This document shows, one piece after another, positions 23,780 to 35,822 of a stretch of DNA of 64,000 nucleotides. The notes under the pieces are model-generated. The model made no database searches, was not told the origin of the DNA, and was given only the letters and a program-made list of their open reading frames with translations. The position numbers were made by a program, and so were the translations under genes. The stretch is from Turnera subulata. Lineage: Eukaryota; Streptophyta; Magnoliopsida; Malpighiales; Passifloraceae. Position 1 is the first letter of the stretch. Each line of letters opens with the position of its first letter. The DNA lies in the NCBI GenBank assembly GCA_028386065.3, contig JAKUCV010001823.1, positions 66,860 to 130,859 on the forward strand, written 5' to 3'.

Positions 23780-25564
23780 TATTGTTCTGTGGCGACACAG
23801 AACTTCCAAGATCCTCAGGAATTTGGTAACTTTGTGATGGTAAGATTTCACACAAACAATCCTAATTCCCAAGTAGTTTGATGTTTTTCTTTAAAACAAG
23901 CTAAGTAGTTCGACTTTGACGGCCCACCATTCTCCTCAGTTTAAGTTTGATTCCTGGCTTGCTTAAAGCAATTCGCTAGCAAAGCAGCTCTTCTTTATTC
24001 ACTATGAACCAAACAATGACAAAGTGTTATGCACCAAAAAGATTCACAAGAAATATAAGAAATATTTTGCTCTGTTCCGTGTTCCGTCCTCTGCTATTGT
24101 ATTGTTCTAACACCTCTTGGTTTGATATATCACGGACCTAACTTTATGACATGCGGGAAGCTCTCCCTGTGCAGCTTAGCTGCTTTCTAGTGCAACCTTT
24201 ACTTTCGTATAAACTATGCACCCTTGCCTTCCTCCGAGTAGGAATTGATTACAGAGAGCTGGTTGCTTCACTGTAAGGAATAAACCCCTCACTACTATGC
24301 ACCATTTGACTCGCCTCACTATCATGCATCACTTGACTATTGACTACATGAGAGCTGGCTGCTTCATTGTATTTGCAGGACACAAAAGTAAAGCAGCCAA
24401 TTTGGAGGTGCAGTTAAAAGGCGTTAGTAATTGTAGACAGGAAGACCTCGCAAGCCATCTCTCCCTCCATATAGACATAGTCACAAAAACATGAAAAGAT
24501 GATCACCCGAACCACGTTTCTCAAGTTTGCATATAGTTGCACATAGATTTCTACGTAGATTAGACGGCATTGGAAAATCGAAGTCATTGCTCAAGAATCC
24601 TGCTATAGTGGACAGACAATCTCTACTGTAGAGAATAGAGACCTAATGAAAACCAAGTGAATAATTCAACACGTGAACCCAGAACAATCCAGTTCACAAT
24701 CAGTGATTCACAGGTCCTGGTGGGCAAGAAAGAAAGGAAGACCGGGAGAGAGTATGAGAACACTCCATGAATGTTGTCCAAAACTGATGACTAAAATGCA
24801 AAATAACAGATTGCACATCCAACTTATACTATCAGCGATTATTGAACCGGTTTCAGTATGCCTGAATCCATGATGTTTAGGTTCAGACCATAAAACATAC
24901 ATTACAGAGTTAACACTCTGGAGTTATGCAACAGCGCAGTAGATAAGAACTTCCTATTGCAATGAACCAAACTGACATGGCACTGCCTCATCATTTGTAG
25001 CAGCGAAACTCAAATGATGATCGAAGATCCAAACCTATAATCTATCATAACTCAAACAGAAGTGATAGTTGAAAACAAAAATGAAAAATCACAGCTTTCA
25101 TCCAAATTTCATATGCGTAGAACACCATGCATATGTCACCCAACCAATGTATTTTCAGATATCTCCAAAGCTACACAACGGAGAATCTGTATCCATACAA
25201 GACCTCCAATATACTACCATCTACTCAGGATTCCCAAAACCCAGTAACCGACAACCTATTGCAACATATCAACATGCCTAAGCAATTATCATCTAGCCAT
25301 TCTTGCATTCTTCCAGCAGTTGAAGCAACATAACACACGAGAAATAAAGCAATTAGAATAACACATAGAGATAGAACCCAAAAACTAATCCATAACAACA
25401 ATGTCATAACAATAAGGGGAATCCATATGTCCAATATGTACATTTCACTGTTAAAGAGAGGAAACACAATTATATGCATCAGTGATCATCACATGGTCCA
25501 CCAAACAACCATAGCCAACTGAGAGCAAATCAAAGAGTAAATCGTTAAAAACCCAGCTACCAAA
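23780..25564. other. Non-coding; includes 3' UTR of the minus-strand gene
   Basis: 1.8 kb without a supported frame. The right end should hold the 3' UTR of the glycine-rich membrane protein gene. Confidence 0.4.
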
Positions 25565-26197
25565 TCAACAGATTGAAGACAATCTCCCGGGAACCTTCTC
25601 TCTGTTATCATCATCCACTGCAACCCCATCCATCAACATCCTCGCAAACTTCTTGAACGCAAAGTGCACGCAACTTGACAAAGCGATCCAGTAAATCACC
25701 TCATAAACGAACCAGTCGAAATCCGACTTGGACGGCGGTTCCTCCGAATTCTGCCCTCCAAAACCCCCGAAATTCCACCCGCTGCCCCTGCCCCAGCTCC
25801 CCCCACTTCCTCCACCTCCTCCTCCGAAGGGGCCGTCGCCGTCTCCGTCGCCGATCCCGCCCCCGCCGCCTACGAAGAACCCATAGTCCGCGCCGGAGTC
25901 CCCGGAGTAGTCCACTCCCCGCCTGATCCGCCGCTTCTGCCTGCTCCGCCTCTTGTTCCGACGAGCAGTTCTGGAAGGCCTCGACTTCACGGGCGGGGGG
26001 GCCACGGCGTCGAAGATGGCTGGGGCGGCGGAGATTTGGGGGATCCCGGAGGACGGATCGGGGGAGAGGGTGAGAGTCTGGCGCTGGAGGAGCAGGTTCG
26101 CAAACCCTAAGCCGCTCTCTGCGGCGGCGGCTGCCGTGTCGGCGATGAGGTAGATTTGCATCGCGGTTTCCACTGGAGAAGGAATCGAGGTAAACAA
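25565..26197 (-). CDS. Glycine-rich single-pass membrane protein, unknown function
   Basis: An intronless frame of 210 codons. The order is a short N-terminus with MQIYLIADTA (an in-frame alternative start at about residue 13), a Pro-rich part, a strongly basic block (RRNKRRSRQKRRIRR, about 81-95), a Gly/Asp-rich linker (about 110-150) and a hydrophobic segment FVYEVIYWIALSSCVHFAFKK (written here as the span about 165-186). A short acidic tail follows. I recall similar plant proteins with a conserved C-terminal aromatic and hydrophobic segment but no known function. The CDS is GC-rich compared with its surroundings, and no frameshift is seen. It could be a nuclear-envelope or plastid-envelope protein; that is only a guess. 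Confidence 0.75.
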   Translation of the reverse strand: MFTSIPSPVETAMQIYLIADTAAAAAESGLGFANLLLQRQTLTLSPDPSSGIPQISAAPAIFDAVAPPPVKSRPSRTARRNKRRSRQKRRIRRGVDYSGDSGADYGFFVGGGGGIGDGDGDGPFGGGGGGSGGSWGRGSGWNFGGFGGQNSEEPPSKSDFDWFVYEVIYWIALSSCVHFAFKKFARMLMDGVAVDDDNREKVPGRLSSIC

Positions 26198-26318
26198 ATC
26201 TAGGATCTGGGGAATTTCTTTACAGGGAGAAAGAGGGGAAGGGGAAAAATGGAAACGGAATCGGGAGATTTTTATTTTTGGGAAAAGAAAAGGAGAGCTA
26301 AAGACAAGAATATGGCCA

Positions 26319-26326
26319 CACGTGTC
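26319..26326 (-). promoter_or_regulatory. G-box / ABRE-like element
   Basis: CACGTG at 26319-26324 overlaps ACGTGTC (26320-26326), the ABRE core, about 120 bp upstream of the minus-strand start codon. It is a candidate bZIP or bHLH site; a single motif is weak evidence of ABA response. Confidence 0.35.
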
Positions 26327-26956
26327 GCCCGTGTGGGATCCTGTGGTTAGATGAGAAACGCAACGTGGTCCGTATTGGCGCCTCCTTGGCGGGGTTTGAC
26401 TGACGTGTGTGTGGTGTGGGTCGATTTTGCAAGCTGGGTTACTAACATATGCTTGTATTGGGCTTTAGGGTTTGGGCTTAATCGATCAACTATGTCCTTA
26501 TGGTGGGCTGTGTTTGGGTCGGGATGGATGGGCTTTTAGTTGTGAGTGCACATCAACGTTTCTTTCCCCATTATCTTGGTAGGAGTGGTTGTTGCCTTTT
26601 TGGGGGGTTTATGGATAATAACAGTTAGTGTTTGATCTCAATTTGGATTATGAAAGACATTTTTGCATCTCAACTGGCTTCTTGTCCTGAATGCAGTCCA
26701 AAACTTTCTGTGCACGTCTTTTTTTAAGCCTGACCCGTGCGCGCATGCATTATGGAGCACGAATAGGAGTAATTAACGGGATTTGCTTCATCCGAGTTTA
26801 AGACAATATTAAATGTAAAATGATTAGGGGGATAAGAATGAGAGGATTCGAACATGAAATGGGATAGAGGAAATATGAGCTCTCTAGGTGCTCACTTAAG
26901 AGGATGGAGTGACTTTGAAACTAAAACATACGTTTTTGTACGATGAACTATATTTT
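26327..26956. other. Upstream spacer, no supported gene
   Basis: AT-rich DNA between the membrane protein gene and the nested retrotransposon block. It probably holds the rest of the promoter. Confidence 0.4.
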
Positions 26957-26961
26957 CTCTC

Positions 26962-27448
26962 TGTTGTAAATAAATTATGGTGAATGTCATTGTTATTATA
27001 CACTAGAACTCATTTTTACCGTATCTGAATTTACCTCCGGTAAATATTTTATCCTCAACCTAACATCCAATTGGATTCATCCCTTTGGCCATTTACTCAC
27101 CATAATACTCCTTGTCATAATCTTAATACCATCTTCCTTTACCTAATATCCTTTTGATTTTATCTTATTAAATTAATCATTCTCATTTGTTTTTATCCTC
27201 CCACTTTCACCTATAAATACCCCCTTCATTTCCATACACACTCACACATTCAATCTCTATAAACTCACTCTCACCAAATTTCCATACACATCTTTTCTCT
27301 CCTCTCTCCATCATTAATATAATTATTCTCCATTTTGTTATTATTAAAGTTTTATTATTTCCTACAAAGTTGTATTATTACCTTGATCAAGTTTGATCAA
27401 GTTTGTATTATTCCATCAAATAGTGAAAATCTCCCCCAATTTATAACA
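26962..27448 (+). repeat. 5' LTR of the nest-host Copia
   Basis: 487 bp starting TGTTGTAAATAAATTATGG and ending TTTATAACA. TATAAATACCCCC near 27212 is a TATA-type promoter. It differs from the 3' LTR by scattered substitutions, noticeably more than the inner Gypsy repeats differ, so it is older than that insertion. Confidence 0.93.
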
Positions 27449-27463
27449 TGTTATCAGCACGAG
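27449..27463 (+). other. Primer-binding site of the nest-host Copia
   Basis: TGTTATCAGCACGAG directly abuts the LTR end. TTATCAGCACGA is a common plant Copia primer-binding sequence. Confidence 0.65.
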
Positions 27464-27544
27464 TCTCTACCTTATCAAGGTAATTATTTCTAAACCTTTT
27501 CTTATTACTACTTTAATTATTTCTATTATACATATATAGTATTT

Positions 27545-27635
27545 ATATAGCTGAAAGATTTATCGAGTAAGCATACATATATATTACATATTATTATTCT
27601 ACTAATATAGCTGAAAGATTTATCGAGTAAGCATA
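27545..27635 (+). repeat. 31-bp direct repeat in the Copia leader
   Basis: ATATAGCTGAAAGATTTATC and the next 11 bases (GAGTAAGCATA) occur at 27545-27575 and again at 27605-27635, a 60-bp period. The Gypsy insertion lands three bases after the second copy. Confidence 0.85.
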
Positions 27636-30600
27636 TATACTATGAAACACCCCGGCCTAAATTTACCCGACTAACAGTAATTACCAACAACAGTACCGAC
27701 ACGTGGCACAAACTGTGTAATACAACAAAAAATCGGCCCATCGGCCCAACAACAATAGACTAACGCCCGGTGTCGGATACAATAACAATAATAGCACAGC
27801 GGAAGCAATTTTTATTAATCACAGCAAAAGCATGAATTGACTCGATGCAAAACTATGGATCCAGATCCGTCGGAGGAGATGCCGCAACCTGCCATGACGC
27901 ATACCTGCATAAAGAACAATAAAGCCTGCCGATGGGGCAGGTGAGGGGTGAGATTCTCCATAATCTCACCGACACATAGCCTATGATGAATAACATAGCA
28001 TATACATAACAACAAGAGTACATCATTACGGCATACGTGTAGTGAACAACACACACAACAATACTGCCAAAGAACAAAGTAGACTATGCAATTGTCCACC
28101 CCATCGACTATACAATGCACTAACCATCTAGTACTGACTGTACCATACTCCAGTGCCCGACCAGGACACCTCAACTCGACTACGTATTGGGTATCCAACC
28201 CAGTCTCAACAAACTATATAGTACATACTCTAGTTCTGACAGACTATACTCAACAGAGGTTCCTCATTGCATGGTAACATACTATTAATGTGTTTGCTGA
28301 TCTTCTAACCCGGTACCAAATCAATCTCAAAATCACGTGAGCCTCGCTCACCGGGTAGCCGGCAACCAGCACGGACCATACCCAACCAATATCACAAACC
28401 GGTCCCCGGGTAGAATCACAACACAACATGGTACAGCAGTCACCACAGCAACTTGTAGCCACAACAACAACAATTCTTATTAATCCCGATCTCTGGGTAT
28501 CGACATACCCTCAGAAATAACAGTCAACCAACCGTCAACCACAGCCGACAACCAACATATCTCATTATCCTATCAAGATGACAAGTGATACTCATTCGAC
28601 AATTATCAAAAGAAACCGACAATAAACAAAGGACAACTGGCAACCGATGCCAGCAACAATAGACTACACAAGACCAACGACAACAACAACACCCGCGAAC
28701 CGGCAACCTATGCCGATCACGGTCAACCGACTATACTGACAACCTTCCAAGGTACGATCACGAGACAACATGCATATGAACATAACACATCACAGCCCAA
28801 CAAAAACACATTTTAATCAAAGCTGAGCCAAGGCCAAAAGAATGCTTAATTATTTCTATTACCAATTTTATCTTCCGGGCCCTGTCACTGGACAAGCTAG
28901 GGGTTAGACCTGGATATCAACATATTCCGGGTGCCAGACCAAAACCAAGAGAACCCAGGGATCGACATCCCAAAAATACGAACCCAGGGATAGACATCCC
29001 AAAATAGTAACCCAGGGATAGACATCCCAAATAAATCAACGGGATAGACATCCCAAGCATAGACATGCTTCCACAAGAACCCAGGTCAAGGCCACCACAA
29101 AACAGTCTTTACCCATCGAGTCAGACCACTACTTCCCAAGTGACATTAAAGTCGTCCACACAATTTCCAATTATCCAATTTCCATTTCCAATATCCATTA
29201 TCAATTTTCCATGTTCAATAGTCCAACAACAATCACAACACAACATTCAGAGATTCAATATTACAGTCGGAAATCTCAACAGCAATAATCACGACAATCA
29301 AATATCCAACAGTGAAAATCTCAGCAGTTCAACAAAACAACAAAGCACACAAGTAATTCGGCACATATCAAAGGAAGTCTACTCTCACAATAATTATCAG
29401 CAAATATCACAAAGTTATCAACAACAATAACCATAAGATGCAATGGAACCTATGTAGTTCCAAGACCAACCATCCCGGCTATCACGGGTGGAATGACGTA
29501 TATGCAACCTCACCTGATACTCCTCGGAAGCTGGTATCCGGTTAAGCCTTGATATTCCTATAATATAACAACAGTAATTACTTATAATGCACAAACAAGA
29601 TGATTATGCATGATGCCGGTTAACAGTTATTAGTCGGCTTATCAGTTTTTTTATTATTTCCATAATTATCTTATCCATTTTTGTGGAGATTACTAACAAC
29701 CTATTTTCCATCTGATATACCAATCATATTCAACTTAAGTCAAAACCAAAACCGAGCGTCCAAGCTGATATCCCGGCCCTTAGGTCGCTTATGACAATAA
29801 GGCATATATACGTACACTTATACGTAGTGTATATTTAAGATAATATATTTGTAAATAAATCAAGTTACGACCCGTTAAATACTCACAGTCCATATGACGT
29901 AAATAATACTTATTAAACATAATTATTCATAAAGAATTCTATTTGTAATTAATTGAAGTTATGACCTATATATACATATATAATAGCTAGAAGAAATATC
30001 CGTTGTAAACGATATATACTTTTAGTAAATCTTATATAATCGTAAGTACTTATATACATAAAACTATAATCATTAATTAAGTAAAATATAGTCTAACAAT
30101 ACCTATGCCGGTGAAAATAGGTACAGTACGTTATACGATATATTTGTATATACTTGTATAAGATCAATGATTAAAATAGGGTATAAATCTATTATTATTT
30201 TAGCTTAGGATTACGGAAATAAGTATAATAGAAATATATATATATACATGTCTAGGCCTTTTATAATTCAATTAAAACATAATTAAGGATATTTGGAAAT
30301 TAAACTCGGTAGGCCTTCACGAACGTTTAGCCCATCGGAGGATTATCATAATTTCGAAAATTAAATAAGAGACATAATTAAAATAAATAACATGGGCCTT
30401 TTATTAATTAGCCCAATTAAAATTAAATGACCGGAAGTTAAATACAATGGGCCTTTTACGAGCCCAGGTAAACGTAAATAAAATTAGAGTCGGAAATTAA
30501 AGGCTATGGGCCTTTTTTTTAATAGCCCATTTGGAAATTAAATAAAAGCATAAAAATAAATACAAAGCATAAAAGAAATAAACAAAAGGCATAAAATAAA

Positions 30601-30729
30601 AGCAGAATTAAATAAGTAAAATAAAATAAATAAAATCATAGGTTATTATTAATAATTAACTTAATTAACCGTTTAATTAATCGTCTTAAGGTCCGAGTCC
30701 GTTAAATATCGTTCGGGTTCGATAATATC

Positions 30730-30898
30730 TGTGAAGGCCCTCCCCCCGAGGGACCCACCAAATCCAGGTATTGTTACATCACTCCCTCCGCCCGATTAAA
30801 TCCTTTACCATGCTGCAGCACTAGGGATTCGAACTCGGGACGTGATGCTTTTTATCCCCCTCAAGGAGAGCACCTTCACCAACTCATCTGCAGATAAC
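30730..30898 (-). mobile_element. SINE-like segment with tRNA-type boxes
   Basis: Read on the minus strand, GATGAGTTGGTGAAGGTGC resembles a Pol III A box and GAGTTCGAATCCC a B box, about 45 bp apart. The block lies exactly between the ATATC site and the Gypsy LTR end. It could be a SINE that was in the outer LTR or material acquired by the inner element. No poly(A) tail is visible. Confidence 0.4.
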
Positions 30899-33800
30899 TG
30901 TGGAAGCCCGTACCCCAATTAAATAAAAATAAAAATTAATTAAATGAAAAAGAGTTACCAAAATACTCTTGAAACCCGGGGTACAAAAACCGATGCTTCG
31001 GTACACAAACATTTTCCATGAAAATGTATTAACAACGAGATGTCATAAAAATAAACGAGATCAACTGGCTTCACAAATAATAAGCCATCACGGCATCACG
31101 CCGACATAGTATCACAAATCATCTCCGGCTAATTACCGATATAAGGATAAAACATTTATGACATCTCGAGTTATTTATCATGCAGCGGAAGATGAAAGTA
31201 ATATTAATACTCAAGATAGAAAATCTCATGCATATGGCCCTATGGATCCCACCAAGAGATAATGCACAACTACCTGCTGAAGTGACTGCGTCTGATCTCC
31301 GAGTCGAAGGTGTAAGTGAGTCTGCACGCTAACTAAAGTCTGAAAAATAACGGTGGCGATTATGTGAGTCGCCTACTCAGTGAACATTAGAAGTCTAAAT
31401 ATACATGAAAGTGAAGTCATGCTCGTAGGGTGAGTAGCTCACGAGCACAAGTACAGCATACAAGCAAATCAGAATCACACACCATCACATAAATGTTTTT
31501 TTTCTGTTTTCCAGCTCGTATTGTTTGAGCTCAATGCGTTATCTTATTGTTATCATTATTATTATTTTTATTATTATGGGCCCTCTACTGTGAGTCAAGT
31601 CTCGGTAGCGCATCTGATCAGATCAGGGTGTGAAACCCAAAAGTCGAACCTCAGAAGGGGTAGATTCTGAGGCCAAAAACCACTGATAAATCTCAAGTGG
31701 CCGCTAGCTACCTGAGGGTGCACTCAGACACACCTAACCGGTGCAAGTCTTCCAGGGGTGCACCTACATCCCCTGGGCATGCTAAACAGCATAATGTGAC
31801 CCGAGGTACCCAACCCTCCTCGGGGCTACCAACCGACACCACAGTAGAATTTAGTATTTTATTCTTGATTAAACCTTTATATTTCTGTTTGAAGTACATT
31901 ATGTCTTTCAGGGAAGTGTGTATGTGCCCCTGTAACATCTGGGCCTTCGGCCCATAACCACATATTATTACGGTTGAGATATATTATGTCTTTCAGGGAT
32001 GTGTGCACTGTAAGTGTCCCTGTTTCATCCGGGCCTGCGGCCCACAATCATACATCATCACAAAAGTGTTTTACATGTTATATTTCATCACAGTTTTTCA
32101 TGTAGAAATTTAGACATATGAGATCAATCAGGTATATAAATCCAATCATCGCATGTAGCAAACAAGGCAAGTAAACAAACAAACCACACCAACATGCATT
32201 CACAAAACATATATAAAAAGACTTGTAATGTCACCTCAAAATGTAGGTTATGACTTCTCCTCGATCCGAGTCAACAGCTCCCAAGGTATCTCCCGTGCCT
32301 GAATACCGGCACATAATATAATCACTAAACCAATTTTAGAAGTAAAAACGTGCATGTATGCTAAAGGTACGCTCTTATCGAGCAACTCTCGTCCCTAACT
32401 AGCTGATTGTAAGATTTCCGGGTTTAGGCCCAAAAGGTTATCTTCTCATCCATAACTCCAACGATTAGGGATCTAAGGTTCCTCGGTTTAAGTTCGTTAG
32501 CAATTCTCGGGCCTAAGGCCCACTAAATCCTTAATCATCAATTTCGGCCCGCGGCCCACTTCCTTAAGTTCATATTTTACCGATTATGAAATTGGGCTTC
32601 GAACCCGTTCTTAATGTCCGTGAATTCAATTACCCGTGATTAAATCCTAAGTCCGTACTTTAGGTCCAATTAAGTATCCTAAGCTTCAAATTGAAATTAT
32701 TGGGCCTGGGCTCGGTTTTTCCTAAAACCGTCCTAAAGTCGTTTCCGAGCCCAAGAGTTGATCGGCCTAAAGTTCTGTTCGTGTCGGTAAATTCTCCCGG
32801 CCACACACTCTAACTCTCCACTCTCGGTAACCACAATTCACGTTATCTATACGTTCATAAAAAAAAAATATGTATTTCGACAATTAATTCGAAATTCGTA
32901 TACAAGACGAAACCGAGACAAAACAAAAGTAATTACCGTAAAACAGTCGTACAACGAGAAATATACTCCGCTGATCAGAACCGAGCCTTCGCCGGAAATT
33001 CCCGAGCCTACGCCGGAACAGTGCGCGCTCGCCGGATTCCGGTCACTTCGCCAGAATTTCGCCGGAATTTCCACAGTGTCGCCGGAACCAGTCTCTGCCC
33101 ACTGCCATCGTCCAAAAGCCACCCAAAAAACCAAACCACCAATTCAACAACTCACTAATCATATACACCTAAACGAATTTAGGGAAAATCCTTATCGGAA
33201 TAGTTGTACAGTAACCGGATCCGTCCAAGGCAACCGGAAAAATGCAACACGAGCCACAAAACCCCAGCTGGAAACAAACCCAAACACCTAAATCATCCAT
33301 ACAATCCCCCCCCAGCATCACAAATCGAATACTAGAAAAGAATTTGAGACAAGAATGCTTACCCGAGAAAGATTGTTCACGAACACACACACCCGAGAAC
33401 ACACACACCCGTCCACGACAACTGCCGGCAACAACAATACACTCAACACAATCCACGCGCACGAAACCAACCCACAATCCACCTGCAACAGCCGAGACGC
33501 AGCCACCACCACAAACAGCACCTGCCTCACCGCCACAAGAAACCTACGCCCACTCCCACACAATCAAACATACAAGCCCATACCAAGCCAAATCGGAAGA
33601 AGAGAGGGCGTGAGGCTTACCGGCGACAAACCAGAGGTGGCGGTACTGGCGGTCTCGAACTCGTCCCCGAGTCGTGCTCGACCCCAACTTCCTCCCTCCC
33701 CTGCTACTGGCGACACAGCCACGGCGGCGGTGTGAGGTGGCGAGCGAGGAGGGTGTGACGAGATGGAAGGATGAGGGCGGCGACGGTGTTCAATTGAGAG

Positions 33801-34398
33801 GGGAGTGAAAATGGTGGGACGGTGACGGCCTTAGTGTGAGGGGAGATGGTGGCGGGTGTGGAATTGAAGAGAGGAGAGAAGGAGGAGATAAGAAAAGGAG
33901 AGGAAGAGAGGAGAATTGAGGACCGTTGCAGCGAGATTGAAGGAGGGTAGTGGGGGACAAATCCGTTGACAGTGGCGGCTAGTGGAGGAGCAACGGAAAA
34001 AGAAAAGTAAAGAAGAAAAAGATGAAGTGAAGGAGAAAGAAGAAGGAAATAAAAGAGAAGGGAGAAGACGCGCCTGTGCTGGATTAACCTGGCCAGCCAG
34101 ACGACGTGTCGTCTGGTCTGGCTGGGTCAACCAGCCAGGTTGACTTTCTTTTTTTTTTTTTTTAAACCTACAAAACGACGTAGTTTCGATCGAAGATTCA
34201 ACAAGACCCGTGCTTCACCCCGAAACACGTTCCGATATCAACGAAACCCGAACTACGAACAATACCGACTTAGAATGGACATTCTCATGGCAAAATAATT
34301 TATTTCCTCAACTAAAACTCGAAAATACCTCAAGGGTAAAATCGGAATAAATTTCTGAAAATTCCGAAAATCAAATTATAAAATTCCGGGGCGTTACA
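30899..34398 (-). repeat. 3' LTR of the inner Gypsy element
   Basis: 3,500 bp. In element sense it starts TGTAACGCCCCGG at 34398 and ends GGGGTACGGGCTTCCACA at 30899. It contains CT-rich leader-like sequence (33700-34080) and repeated GCCGGAA motifs (32990-33090). The plus-strand reading frames within it at 33242-33735 are not genes. Confidence 0.82.
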
Positions 34399-34545
34399 GT
34401 TCTACCCCACTTAAGGAAATTTCGTCCTCGAAATTCAATCATCAAGTCCGTAGGTCCTACCACGATAAGTTTCTGGTATTCTCCACCAGGTGTCCGAACT
34501 CATTGCGAGATGTCGCTTATACCCTTAAGCGGTGTTTCTCCTGTC

Positions 34546-34553
34546 TATAAAAA
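34546..34553 (+). promoter_or_regulatory. TATA box of antisense gene 1
   Basis: TATAAAAA, 41 bp before the ATG of the coiled-coil ORF. It lies on the strand opposite to gag, about 150 bp inside the internal region from the 3' LTR. Confidence 0.65.
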
Positions 34554-34586
34554 CCGTACCTCTGAGTTGAGAACTCACTCACAACT

Positions 34587-34985
34587 ATGGACTCACCACT
34601 AAGATCCCGTACTACCTCTGACTCAGAGGATAATAGTTACATCGGTGGTAGGGCTTTCCCCACAAGCTCCGATGAGGAACCTCCTAAGAAGCGGTTCAAG
34701 ACCAATATCATCGGTCTAAAGGAGCATATGGTGATTTCTCCAAAACGGCGAAAGAAGCGTGTAAGCAAAGAAGGACCTTCTGGTAACAAGGATGCAAAAG
34801 ATAGGAAAGGCAAGGCAGCCGCTGAGTCCAGTACACCTCTGCAGATAGTGAAGCAACTGGACACTTCACTGAAGAAGGTCCACACTGCAGTGATGCAGAT
34901 TGAACTGGCCTGTATGGGACTCTCTTCTCAGGTCGCGAATATACAGAAACTTGTAACCGATCTGAAACATCATGTAACTCCGTAG
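34587..34985 (+). CDS. Antisense accessory ORF 1: basic coiled-coil protein
   Basis: An intact 132-residue frame, opposite to the Gypsy gag. The N-terminus is Ser/Thr/acidic (DSEDNSYIGGRAF, SSDEEPPKKRFK). Two basic clusters follow, KKRFK (about 34-38) and SPKRRKKRVSKE (about 51-62), which look like nuclear localisation signals. The C-terminal 50 residues (PLQIVKQLDTSLKKVHTAVM onward) have heptad-like hydrophobic spacing and probably form a coiled coil. I recognise no family. A TATA box lies 41 bp upstream and AATAAA 35 bp after the stop, so it looks like a complete small gene. It replaces part of the space where pol should be. An RNA- or chromatin-related role inside the nucleus is an inference only. 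Confidence 0.6.
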   Translation: MDSPLRSRTTSDSEDNSYIGGRAFPTSSDEEPPKKRFKTNIIGLKEHMVISPKRRKKRVSKEGPSGNKDAKDRKGKAAAESSTPLQIVKQLDTSLKKVHTAVMQIELACMGLSSQVANIQKLVTDLKHHVTP

Positions 34986-35019
34986 AGTGCTTTTCCTTTG
35001 TTGTAAAAGGTTCGAAATC

Positions 35020-35025
35020 AATAAA
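35020..35025 (+). terminator. Poly(A) signal of antisense gene 1
   Basis: AATAAA in the context ATCAATAAAATAAGC, 35 bp after the stop codon, preceded by a GT-rich stretch (TTTGTTGTAAAAGG). Confidence 0.55.
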
Positions 35026-35706
35026 ATAAGCTTCCTTCGTAAATCCAAACTCTTATGTTACGACATTTCGTTTTAAATAGATTAAATCCAGCAATAAGGT
35101 ATGAACTTAATCATAAGGAAATTATAAACGAACTAAAACTCGTTTAATAAAGTCAAAAAGACATTAAGAGGTGAAAACAAACATGTTTCCATGTTCGGCG
35201 CCCTAGACCGATCGTGAAAATCCCCGATCCCAAACGTAACGTACACAGTTAACGGTGACGTCCATTAGCCTCGTGAAAAAGATACCCGTTAACTGGCAAG
35301 GCGATGATCACGGGAGCGTCCTGTGTCCCTCGAAAGACACGTTACCCGCTTGTCCACAATTGTCCGTATGAGCCAAAAACGTCTGTCTCGTCTCACGTCT
35401 CTCCACGCTGTCCGAACAGCTGTAAGCTTGTCGCACACGCACTCCACTCGAGGTGCGGTCCACACGGTTTGGCCACAACGGTCACGAGTGCATGTGACAA
35501 AGATGTAGGAACAAGTATTAGGGAGACCAATTTGAAGTAGCCCGGGAAATTGAAAATTGCAAGGTAGAGAAAGACAGATAACCTCTGGCATTTATTGCCC
35601 GAGCAACAAACACATAGCGTGTCGAGGCAATAAATGAGGCAACGGTAGAGTTCCCAAAACGCGGTAACTTGAAATTCGAACGTAATAATCACGCTCCTCC
35701 TAAGGT

Positions 35707-35714
35707 TATAAAAG
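35707..35714 (+). promoter_or_regulatory. TATA box of antisense gene 2
   Basis: TATAAAAG, 116 bp upstream of the second antisense ORF, followed by an A/C-rich leader (CTCAAAACTCAAGAAAACCA) typical of plant 5' UTRs. The ATG context is CCACAATGCC. Confidence 0.65.
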
Positions 35715-35822
35715 ACGGTAGAATGAGGAGTAAGTTATCCCAAGCATTTTTAAAGCAATCTTACGCCCAGACTAAGAATCCTCAAAACTCAAGAAAACCA
35801 AACACCAATACGCCCAACCACA

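Noticed and set aside
25675..26153. Plus-strand frames opposite the glycine-rich protein gene
   Set aside because: GC-rich shadows of the real minus-strand gene, with Arg/Pro-rich low-complexity translations.
28900..29060. CRISPR-like spacing of a repeated GGGATAGACATCCCA motif
   Set aside because: Only four or five short, irregularly spaced palindromic units in a plant Gypsy LTR; this is an LTR minisatellite, not a CRISPR array.
29065..29430. A 121-codon Gln/Ser/Asn-rich plus-strand frame
   Set aside because: It lies in the U5 side of the outer Gypsy LTR; the composition is that of a CAA/AAT-rich repeat and no domain is seen.
33242..33735. Overlapping plus-strand frames rich in Thr, Pro and His
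   Set aside because: They lie inside the Gypsy 3' LTR, use low-complexity codons and overlap each other in different frames.
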